Below are positions 1 through 4,309 of a DNA stretch of 27,363 nt, one piece after another. Numbering within the stretch: the stretch's first letter is position 1; each line of letters opens with the position of its first letter. This stretch comes from a virus. The notes under the pieces were generated by a model, which made no database searches, was not told the origin of the DNA, and was given only the letters and a program-made list of their open reading frames with translations. Made by a program: the position numbers and the translations under genes. The stretch covers positions 1 to 27,363 of IMG/VR virus record IMGVR_UViG_3300042860_002342; one strand, 5' to 3'.

Positions 1-350
1 GTGCTGCCGATGCGGGTGGTCAGCATCCACAGGATCAACCAACTGACCAGCGCCGACTTGCCGATGCCGCGCCCCGACGCCGTCGCGTCCCGCAGCGCCT
101 GGAGGACCGCCGGGGCGTCGGCAGTAGCGTCGGCCCGGATCTCGCGGTTCTTGCGGATGTGGTTGGCCAGATCGCGCAGCACCCCGCGCTGCCACTTGCG
201 CGGGCCCTGGAAGTGCTCCAGCGGCGTGTTGGGCTGGCCCCACGGGAAGGCCAGCAACACGAACGCCTCAGGGTCGTCCTTGATCCGTGGCGACCACAGA
301 CGCGACATCAGCAACTGTTCGTCGTCTGGGCTGTAGATGGGCTTCTGCAT
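1..350 (-). CDS. Terminase large subunit, N-terminal part (runs off the left edge)
   Basis: This is the start of the phage DNA-packaging ATPase/nuclease that threads DNA into the prohead; about 116 residues are visible. The N-terminus (MQKPIYSPDDEQLL) leads into a phage-terminase-type FPWGQ segment. A Walker A-like stretch, SGRGIGKSALVSW, lies near residues 92-104, the usual place for the ATPase P-loop. The C-terminal ATPase and nuclease parts are outside the window. I chose ATG at 350 because the family usually begins with this YSPDxxxLM stretch; ATG at 308 is the alternative. No strong Shine-Dalgarno is seen, only GAGG about 15 nt upstream, so translation may be coupled to the small subunit, whose 3' end it overlaps by 83 nt. 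Confidence 0.88.
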   Translation of the reverse strand, partial: MQKPIYSPDDEQLLMSRLWSPRIKDDPEAFVLLAFPWGQPNTPLEHFQGPRKWQRGVLRDLANHIRKNREIRADATADAPAVLQALRDATASGRGIGKSALVSWLILWMLTTRIGS

Positions 351-768
351 ATGGGATCTGTTGGGCCTCAGTTACGTCAGTGGCTATGCCCTCGATCACG
401 CGCTCTTCCGCCTGCTTGAGCGCGGTGAGGATGCTGATCTGCTGGCTGACGTCCATCTGTATGTGCTGGGTCGCGGCCCAGTCGTGCTTGTGCTTGAGGA
501 CGTCGAGTGCCACCTTGGCGTCGCCCGCCAGCGCGGCGTTCATCATCACCTCGGACAACTGCGCTTCGGCGTCAGCGCGGCCTTTGGCCTCGGCCAGTTG
601 CGCCATCGGGTCGAATTCTTGCAAACGCCGCAGCTCGACGGGCAGCAGGTCAGCCTTTAAAGCCAGACTGTCGCCTTTGAGGCCCAGCCGCGCCGCCTCG
701 TAGATGCGGTTCAGCACGGCCTCAGTCGCCTTGATTTCGCGGACGGTGAGAGGGAGGCTCTTGAACAT
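268..768 (-). CDS. Terminase small subunit (probable)
   Basis: This 166-residue protein sits directly upstream of the large terminase gene in the same direction, the standard place for the small subunit that recognises the packaging site and loads DNA onto the ATPase. The N-terminal third (residues about 14-50, including AARLGLKGDSLALKA) reads like a helix-turn-helix, followed by an acidic/Ala-rich helical middle (KGRADAEAQ) and a segment around ALDVLKHKHDW typical of phage small terminases. The last 27 residues overlap the start of the large subunit and look low in conservation. The start at 768 lacks a clear Shine-Dalgarno and is preceded by a 6-bp hairpin at 770-791. Identification is by pattern and context. 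Confidence 0.75.
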   Translation of the reverse strand: MFKSLPLTVREIKATEAVLNRIYEAARLGLKGDSLALKADLLPVELRRLQEFDPMAQLAEAKGRADAEAQLSEVMMNAALAGDAKVALDVLKHKHDWAATQHIQMDVSQQISILTALKQAEERVIEGIATDVTEAQQIPYAEAHLQPRRRTVADVASVVATDQGRP

Positions 769-769
769 G

Positions 770-791
770 CGCGACTTATACCACAGTCGCG
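770..791 (-). repeat. Inverted repeat just upstream of the small terminase start
   Basis: CGCGAC (770-775) and GTCGCG (786-791) form a perfect 6-bp stem with a 10-nt loop, ending one base before the start codon at 768. In mRNA it would occupy the space where the ribosome binds, and no clear Shine-Dalgarno is visible there. It may restrain translation initiation, but that is inference. Confidence 0.45.
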
Positions 792-850
792 GGGGTTTGT
801 GTGGCGCGGTCAGGGTTGCTATTAAATGTTAGACAGGTGCTGTTTGCTAC

Positions 851-889
851 AAAAAATAAAAATTTTGTCTGGGGGCTCCTGAACCAGAC
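851..889 (-). terminator. Terminator-like hairpin followed by A4-T5-A-T6
   Basis: On the minus strand GTCTGG (889-884) pairs with CCAGAC (872-867) across an 11-nt loop. It is followed by AAAA, then TTTTT-A-TTTTTT (862-851). The T-rich tract makes it look like an intrinsic terminator, but the A4 insert weakens the match. It lies between the 29-aa ORF and the small terminase gene, so it could attenuate leftward transcription into the terminase genes. Confidence 0.35.
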
Positions 890-1025
890 CGGTCGCGCGT
901 CGGCCCTACCCGGGGGCTTCGCGCGGAACGCGGTCCGCCGACGGCGCCCAGGCACGCCGCTTGCTAGGCCCGACTGGGTGGCACGAAGGTTGCAGTGGCG
1001 ACTCGCGGCGCGGGGCGGGCGGCTA

Positions 1026-1047
1026 GGGGCCGGTGGTAACCGGCCCC
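1026..1047. repeat. Perfect 9-bp GC hairpin
   Basis: GGGGCCGGT (1026-1034) and ACCGGCCCC (1039-1047) are exact reverse complements with a 4-nt loop, a very stable stem. It starts 8 nt beyond the stop of the 29-aa ORF on the minus strand. No T-tract follows it in either direction, so it is not a canonical intrinsic terminator; it may be a transcript-stabilising or pausing hairpin. Confidence 0.55.
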
Positions 1048-1055
1048 CTGTCGGG

Positions 1056-1145
1056 TCAGCGGCGCAGCCCGCGATTGCACCACCAGTTGCTAACAGGGAT
1101 GGCCAGGGGTGCGATTGCGATTGCCCAGATGATGATGGTGACCAT
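1056..1145 (-). CDS. Small membrane protein, 29 aa, unknown function
   Basis: A short frame encodes MVTIIIWAIAIAPLAIP followed by a polar, basic tail ending NRGLRR. It is one hydrophobic helix long enough to span a membrane, with a positive C-terminus, suggesting an N-out/C-in single-pass peptide. Support for expression is good: a strong Shine-Dalgarno (TAAGGAG, 1160-1154) lies 8 nt before the ATG, and a consensus-like promoter lies just upstream (1192-1221). It would be the first gene of the leftward transcript leading towards terminase. I do not recognise a family. Phage micro-membrane proteins can act in lysis timing, exclusion or host takeover, but nothing here discriminates between these. 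Confidence 0.5.
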   Translation of the reverse strand: MVTIIIWAIAIAPLAIPVSNWWCNRGLRR

Positions 1146-1166
1146 GTTGTGCGCTCCTTAGTTGTC

Positions 1167-1184
1167 TGCCGTGACGTCACGGCA
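1167..1184. promoter_or_regulatory. Perfect 18-bp palindrome, likely operator
   Basis: TGCCGTGACGTCACGGCA is a perfect palindrome centred on TGACGTCA. It begins about where transcription from the leftward promoter at 1192-1221 should start, a classic place for a repressor operator. A second copy of the core with one mismatch (AGACGTCA, 1206-1213) lies inside the spacer of that promoter, which would suit a dimeric regulator binding twice. The regulator itself is not identifiable in the window. Confidence 0.6.
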
Positions 1185-1191
1185 TGTGCAG

Positions 1192-1221
1192 ATAATAGTT
1201 GAGCAGACGTCAGGCTGTCAA
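1192..1221 (-). promoter_or_regulatory. Leftward sigma70-type promoter
   Basis: On the minus strand a perfect -35 box TTGACA (1221-1216) is separated by 18 nt from TATTAT (1197-1192), a 5/6 match to the -10 consensus. Start of transcription is expected near 1185, followed by the palindrome at 1167-1184, the Shine-Dalgarno at 1160 and the 29-aa ORF. It probably drives that ORF and reads towards the terminase genes. Confidence 0.65.
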
Positions 1222-1290
1222 CAAGTTTCTTGCATCTTTTTGCGCGGTCATCCAGGCAGCTAGCGCCGCTCCGATGCGGCCGCGCGGCAG

Positions 1291-1369
1291 ACAGATATAT
1301 AGATCACAAATGCAATGTATCTGCCGTGCTGCCGAACAGATATATTGTATTTGGAATGCAATGTATCTG
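1291..1369. repeat. Two 33-34 bp direct repeats with dyad ends
   Basis: Unit 1 is 1291-1323 and unit 2 is 1336-1369. Both begin ACAGATATAT and end ATGCAATGTATCTG, with a variable middle; the starts are 45 bp apart. Within each unit the ends form an imperfect inverted repeat, CAGATA...TATCTG. This could be a pair of widely spaced dyad operators or iterons of a replication origin. The AT-rich tract at 1460-1530 lies about 100 bp away. Direct observation of the repeats is solid; the role is inference. Confidence 0.7.
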
Positions 1370-1370
1370 T

Positions 1371-1389
1371 TTTCCCGCATTGTGGGAAA
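1371..1389. repeat. Inverted repeat TTTCCC-N7-GGGAAA
   Basis: A perfect 6-bp dyad (1371-1376 and 1384-1389) with a 7-nt spacer directly follows the second 34-bp repeat. It could be another protein-binding site or a small hairpin. No gene overlaps it. Confidence 0.4.
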
Positions 1390-1419
1390 TGGGGGTGCTA
1401 ACGCGGCTGCTGGTGTAGG

Positions 1420-1439
1420 TACTGTATAGCTTTACAGTC
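1420..1439. promoter_or_regulatory. LexA (SOS) box, near consensus
   Basis: TACTGTATAGCTTTACAGTC contains CTGT-N8-ACAG (1422-1437), the exact core that LexA binds in beta/gammaproteobacteria, with the extended ACTGTA/TACAGT symmetry of strong E. coli sites. On the minus strand it overlaps the -10 of a plausible leftward promoter (TTGACC 1459-1454, 17-nt spacer, TGTAAA 1436-1431). Host LexA could therefore hold this promoter silent until DNA damage. The core match is seen directly; regulation is inferred from the known motif. Confidence 0.65.
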
Positions 1440-1459
1440 TTTTGGGTCGTTTGGGTCAA
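1431..1459 (-). promoter_or_regulatory. Candidate leftward promoter overlapping the LexA box
   Basis: TTGACC (1459-1454, 5/6 match to -35) is spaced 17 nt from TGTAAA (1436-1431, 4/6 match to -10). The -10 box lies inside the LexA site. The -10 match is weak and no gene starts immediately downstream, so this is a candidate only. Confidence 0.35.
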
Positions 1460-1653
1460 ATTGTCACGACTTAGGAAAAAGTTTTTTTGGACAAAAAGAC
1501 AAAAATAAATTCTGACCCATCCTATAACCTAAAGCTCACCTCGTACCCCCACAAGCACCCGCGATATCAGCCACTTACCCCCCCGCCCTCGATTGGCATC
1601 CGGCACCACCGCGACACCAAACCAGACACCCATACCGCCCAAAACGCAAGTTG

Positions 1654-1682
1654 TTGACAGACTGCAAGACAATCTGTAGCAT
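1654..1682 (+). promoter_or_regulatory. Rightward early promoter with dyad in the spacer
   Basis: TTGACA (1654-1659, perfect -35) and TAGCAT (1677-1682, 4/6) are separated by the ideal 17 nt. ACAGA (1657-1661) and TCTGT (1673-1677) form a dyad that lies on the promoter itself. A further dyad, TCGCG-N7-CGCGA (1693-1709), lies just after the expected start at about 1689. It is well placed to drive the rightward early operon starting at 1764. Confidence 0.6.
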
Positions 1683-1725
1683 CTCTACATGGTCGCGCAA
1701 ACGACGCGATCAGGGTCAAAAATAC

Positions 1726-1739
1726 ATTTGATATCAAAT
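1726..1739. promoter_or_regulatory. Perfect 14-bp palindrome in the early leader
   Basis: ATTTGATATCAAAT is a perfect palindrome between the early promoter and the Shine-Dalgarno (1749-1753) of the first gene. It could be an operator acting as a roadblock, or a hairpin in the 5' leader. Confidence 0.45.
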
Positions 1740-1763
1740 ACAGTTCACAAGGAGCGCAACGAC

Positions 1764-2465
1764 ATGCAAACACAACCTACCGGCCTGATCGTCTATGAAG
1801 GTCCGTCCCGCCTGGACGGGCAACCCATCGTCGCCATTCTCACCACGCATTCCGAGAACCGTAAGACGGGCGATATGTGCCAACTGTGGATCATTCGGTC
1901 CGACATGTCGCCAGTAGCCGCAATCAAAGCTGGTGCGGATGCATCCATCTGTGGTGATTGCATCCACCGCGGCGACGGCACGGGCGCCAAGCGTTCCTGC
2001 TACGTCAACGCAGGACATGCGCCCGGACAGATCTTCCGTTCCTATATTGACGGTCGCTACCCCGTAGCGACCGCGCAATCCCTGCGCGATGCCACCATTG
2101 GCCGCATGGTGCGCCTTGGCGCATACGGCGATCCCGCTGCGCTGCCGATCCGCACCATTCGCGCGGTTACCCGTCATGCCGACGGCTGGACGGGTTATTC
2201 GCACCAATGGCGCATCCGGCCGTCTTTGCGCCCCTTCGTCATGGCGAGCGTTGACACGCCGCAGGAAGCCGCACAGGCTCGCGCTAAGGGGTGGCGCTAC
2301 TTCCGCGTGTCACGCCTTGCCGATCGCGCTCAGGGTGAGGCGATCTGCCCTAGCGACAAAGGCATCCAATGCATTGACTGCGGTCACTGTAACGGTCATG
2401 CATCCGGGCGCCGCGGCTCCGTTGTCATTCAAGTGCACGGCTCTGGCGCCGTCCATTTCAACTAA
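1764..2465 (+). CDS. Conserved Cys-rich phage protein of unknown function
   Basis: This 233-residue protein opens the early operon. ATG at 1764 is chosen because AAGGAG lies 10 nt upstream; the frame is open to 1689 but without a ribosome site. Seven cysteines stand out: C63 and C66 (SICGDC), C79 (RSCY), C195, and C203/C206/C209 (CIDCGHC). This pattern suits a zinc site or an iron-sulfur cluster. A middle segment around residues 119-150 (GAYGDPA, then TGYSHQWR) is characteristic of a family I recall from phage genomes and plasmids, loosely like the mycobacteriophage gp88 group (possibly DUF7227). Function is unknown. As the first early gene it may be a host-takeover protein. Confidence 0.75.
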   Translation: MQTQPTGLIVYEGPSRLDGQPIVAILTTHSENRKTGDMCQLWIIRSDMSPVAAIKAGADASICGDCIHRGDGTGAKRSCYVNAGHAPGQIFRSYIDGRYPVATAQSLRDATIGRMVRLGAYGDPAALPIRTIRAVTRHADGWTGYSHQWRIRPSLRPFVMASVDTPQEAAQARAKGWRYFRVSRLADRAQGEAICPSDKGIQCIDCGHCNGHASGRRGSVVIQVHGSGAVHFN

Positions 2466-2481
2466 TCAGGAGGGCATGACC

Positions 2482-2616
2482 ATGAAGCAAACTGAAATTC
2501 AACGTGCTCGCACCATCGCCCGCAGCCTAGGACCGTCAGTCGCAGCCCGCTATCTCCGCAAGCGAGGATGGAGCCTAGAAGCAGCGTTCTGGATCATATT
2601 CCGGAAAGCGGTTTGA
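2482..2616 (+). CDS. Small basic protein, 44 aa, unknown function
   Basis: A 44-residue protein starts 16 nt after the Cys-rich gene. ATG at 2482 is preferred over ATG at 2476 because AGGAGG (2468-2473) is 8 nt from the former and only 2 nt from the latter. The sequence is basic and probably helical (ARTIARSLGPSVAARYLRKR, then a hydrophobic AFWIIF patch). The RSLGPSVAARYLRKRGWS part resembles a degenerate helix-turn-helix seen in short phage proteins, but it is too short to assign. It is co-transcribed with its neighbours from the early promoter, and a hairpin follows its stop codon. Confidence 0.65.
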   Translation: MKQTEIQRARTIARSLGPSVAARYLRKRGWSLEAAFWIIFRKAV

Positions 2617-2628
2617 TTGCCTAGCCTC

Positions 2629-2649
2629 AAGCGCCCCCACCGGGCGCTT
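2629..2649 (+). terminator. Hairpin after the 44-aa gene, possible attenuator
   Basis: AAGCGCCC (2629-2636) pairs perfectly with GGGCGCTT (2642-2649) across a 5-nt loop, 12 nt after the stop at 2616. No T-run follows, so it is at best a weak terminator or a transcript-processing/stability hairpin between two early genes. Confidence 0.4.
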
Positions 2650-2697
2650 CGGGCTGTGCGATCCTGCCAGCGCCATTAACTAACGGAGAGTCCAATC

Positions 2698-3018
2698 ATG
2701 TTCATTATCGAAGGTCTGTACTCTGGCCAATGGGAACCAGTACCTAACGGCGAATTCGGCTACCGCGATGCAGCGGAATCGGCCATGGGCGAGCTATACG
2801 ACATGGGGTGGCACAGCCTTCGCATTGTTGAGGAAATCCGCGACCCGTACCCGCCCGGGCTCGACAGCGAGTCCGCCCACGAGGCATACGACGGGCCCCG
2901 CGCCCAAGTGATCGCGGAACTACGGCGCATCCTCGACTTGTGCGTGGACTGGGGCACGGCGGAAGCGGAAAATCTCCGCGACGAATGCCGCGACTATCTC
3001 GATGACCTCGGAGCCTGA
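2698..3018 (+). CDS. Hypothetical acidic phage protein, 106 aa
   Basis: The protein is acidic, with an N-terminal beta-like stretch (MFIIEGLYSGQWEP) of the kind seen in small phage proteins that end in helical tails. Residues 68-106 are predicted helical and carry alternating acidic residues (AELRRILDLCVDWGTAEAEN). The ATG at 2698 has CGGAG about 9 nt upstream. It is separated from the previous gene by a hairpin and followed 2 nt later by the next start. No domain can be named. An acidic, strongly charged surface would fit a protein or DNA-mimic inhibitor, but nothing beyond charge supports that. Confidence 0.65.
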   Translation: MFIIEGLYSGQWEPVPNGEFGYRDAAESAMGELYDMGWHSLRIVEEIRDPYPPGLDSESAHEAYDGPRAQVIAELRRILDLCVDWGTAEAENLRDECRDYLDDLGA

Positions 3019-3020
3019 CC

Positions 3021-3347
3021 ATGAGAACCGCACGCTTGGACTACCGGCCCGGCACCACGCTGGCGCCCGTAGGCTTTCACAAGCCAAAACCCGACGCGCC
3101 CACGCCCCCGCGCAAAGCCCCCACAAAGGCTGCGCCAGAGCACAAGCCCGTGGAACTGGACGCCGACACGAGATCACGCCTTCGGAACCTTTTGGAAGTG
3201 CTTGGGACGCAGCAGACGGCACAGGCGCTCAGGACCTCCACCACGCACATAATGGACTGGTGGACCGGGCGCCGCCCGATTCCGGAAAGCATGCCTGCGA
3301 CCATCCGCAAGGTTCACAAGCTAATCATCGGCGAGGACGGACTATGA
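3021..3347 (+). CDS. Putative helix-turn-helix DNA-binding protein, 108 aa
   Basis: The first 45 residues are Pro/Lys/Ala-rich and probably disordered (KPKPDAPTPPRKAPTKAAPE). Residues about 48-100 look like a compact Cro/XRE-type helix-turn-helix: a first helix RSRLRNLLEVLG, then TQQTAQALRTSTTHIMDWWTG, followed by RRPIPESM, which resembles the turn after a recognition helix. It is the only candidate DNA-binding regulator in the early operon, so it may act on the dyads at 1167-1739. Its stop overlaps the next start (ATGA at 3344), implying translational coupling. The HTH call is by eye and could be wrong. Confidence 0.6.
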   Translation: MRTARLDYRPGTTLAPVGFHKPKPDAPTPPRKAPTKAAPEHKPVELDADTRSRLRNLLEVLGTQQTAQALRTSTTHIMDWWTGRRPIPESMPATIRKVHKLIIGEDGL

Positions 3348-4060
3348 GCACCATTACTGCTACGCAACAAACAGCAATTGCCGAATACCTTAATGGCCGA
3401 CACCTCGGGTCCGGCATCGGCACGGCGGAAGAACCATGCAGCATTGCAGCGATTAACTTGGCCTTGTCGGGACGTCTGACCGATGACATCCCCGATTGCA
3501 TGAGCCCGGCTGTCGGTCGATGGATTATCCGCATTCAAGATGCGATGCCGGATGACCTCAGGAACAGTGAGCGGTGGCGATCACTGCTGCCGCTGGCGGC
3601 AGAGACTGGACGGAACCACGAGGCGGAACGGGCGGCGGCGTTGTTGGATTGGTTGTGGGGCGCAGTTTTGCCTCGATTGCAGCCCCTCGCCGATGCGAAC
3701 GGTTTTGGCGCTGCATGGACAGCTATGCACCAAAGCCGAACCGCAGCGGCAGCACGGGAAGCGGCGAGGGAAGCGACGCGGGGGGCGGTGGCGCGGGCGA
3801 CGGAAGTGGCGGCGTGGGTGGGGCGGATATTGGCGGTGGAAACGGCAGACGCGGCGGCGCGGGCGGAGGCGGAAGCGACGGCGTGGGCGGGGGCCGCAGG
3901 GGCAACGAAAGAAACGGCGGAAACGACGGCCTGGGCGGCGCGGGCGGTGGAAGCGGCGCGGACGACGGCGCGAGCGACGAAGGCAAGCTCAGACTATTGG
4001 ACCGCCGTTGACCCTTGCGCCATGCTGGATCAATTGATCAACATCGGAACCGAATCATGA
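3344..4060 (+). CDS. Phage protein with Ala-rich helical repeat tail, 238 aa
   Basis: The ATG at 3344 overlaps the preceding stop and has GAGGACGG just upstream. Residues 1-130 form a well-composed domain (SIAAINLALSGRLTDDIPD, MSPAVGRWIIRIQDAMPD, LLDWLWGAVLPRLQPLADA) that I recognise as recurring in phage early regions without a known function. Residues about 131-225 are a long Ala/Arg/Glu/Thr repeat (AREAAREATRGAVARATEVA, AEAEATAWAGAA, ETTAWAARAVEAA) expected to form a long helix or coiled coil. The coding strand here is extremely purine/G-rich, which creates open Gly- and Arg-rich shadow frames. The repeat probably expands and contracts by slippage. Role unknown. Confidence 0.75.
   Translation: MSTITATQQTAIAEYLNGRHLGSGIGTAEEPCSIAAINLALSGRLTDDIPDCMSPAVGRWIIRIQDAMPDDLRNSERWRSLLPLAAETGRNHEAERAAALLDWLWGAVLPRLQPLADANGFGAAWTAMHQSRTAAAAREAAREATRGAVARATEVAAWVGRILAVETADAAARAEAEATAWAGAAGATKETAETTAWAARAVEAARTTARATKASSDYWTAVDPCAMLDQLINIGTES
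3745..3985 (+). repeat. Low-complexity purine/G-rich coding tract
   Basis: The tract encodes the Ala/Arg/Glu helical tail of the protein at 3344-4060. Almost every codon is GCG, GCR, CGG, GAR or ACG, giving a strongly G-rich plus strand with irregular 3-11 nt repeats (for example GCGGCGGC and GAAACGGC units). Repeats of this kind are prone to slippage and length variation. Confidence 0.6.
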
Positions 4061-4182
4061 TCCCCACCAGCTGGCCATTCCCTCGCTGGCGCTACGACGC
4101 CAAGCTAAAACGCTGGGTTCCCATCCTGAAACGGCTACCAAAGCCAGACCCCACGGAGGGGGCCGAGCCATGCATATTCTGA
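4057..4182 (+). CDS. Small hypothetical protein, 41 aa
   Basis: A 41-residue frame starts with an ATGA overlap on the stop of the Ala-rich gene. It is Trp/Pro/basic-rich (PRWRYDAKLKRWVPILKRL) and has no recognisable domain. The tight overlap on both sides (the next ORF starts inside its last codons at 4170) argues for a real, coupled gene rather than a chance frame. Without homologues in view it remains hypothetical. Confidence 0.5.
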   Translation: MIPTSWPFPRWRYDAKLKRWVPILKRLPKPDPTEGAEPCIF

Positions 4183-4238
4183 TGCCCCTAATAGTTATTC
4201 TCTTGGTCATCATCGCCGTGATAACATTGGACTTGTGA
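4170..4238 (+). CDS. Micro membrane peptide, 22 aa
   Basis: MHILMPLIVILLVIIAVITL is almost purely hydrophobic, a single transmembrane helix. GGAGG (4155-4159) lies 10 nt before the ATG at 4170, and the frame overlaps the 3' end of the preceding ORF by 13 nt. It is the last gene before the early terminator. Its size and composition resemble the single-helix peptides often found in phage and plasmid operons, but a family assignment is not possible. ATG at 4182 is an alternative start. Confidence 0.45.
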   Translation: MHILMPLIVILLVIIAVITLDL

Positions 4239-4270
4239 TTCTCCTCCTGCCCTCTAGCCCGGGGCACTCA

Positions 4271-4309
4271 AGGCCGACGCGCCCCCTCCTCGCGTCGGCC
4301 TCTTTTTTT
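4271..4309 (+). terminator. Strong intrinsic terminator of the early operon
   Basis: AGGCCGACGCG (4271-4281) pairs perfectly over 11 bp with CGCGTCGGCCT (4291-4301) across a 9-nt loop and is followed by C and seven Ts (4303-4309). It ends rightward early transcription between convergent operons. The T-run overlaps the stop codon of the primase-helicase gene on the other strand; in that direction the T-tract is poor, so leftward termination is less certain. Confidence 0.9.

Larger units (their letters stand above)
769..1055. other. Gene-free GC-rich leader with several dyads
   Basis: I see no convincing gene here; the open frames on both strands are Arg/Pro/Gly-rich and lack ribosome sites. 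The stretch is very GC-rich except for an AT-rich patch at about 848-868. It contains several potential hairpins: 770-791, 867-889, 923-938 (GCGGA/TCCGC) and 1026-1047. It lies inside the leftward transcript between the 29-aa ORF and the terminase genes, so it may be a long structured leader. No tRNA signature was found. Confidence 0.5.

Noticed and set aside
860-900. Possible tRNA or T-loop (GGTTCAGGAGCC on the minus strand)
   Set aside because: The T-loop consensus fails (no invariant A after TTCR) and no acceptor or anticodon stems can be built.
776-1202. Open frames of 133-134 codons on both strands
   Set aside because: Both are Arg/Pro/Gly-rich, lack ribosome sites, overlap each other and run through promoter and hairpin signals.
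1470-1500. A5-G-T7 tract as a terminator
   Set aside because: No GC-rich stem precedes the T-run on either strand; it is better seen as an AT-rich patch near the repeats.
3540-4037. Arg/Gly-rich open frames (165, 145 and 87 codons) over the G-rich tract
   Set aside because: They are shadows of the Ala-rich gene created by low-complexity G-rich codons and have no plausible protein composition.
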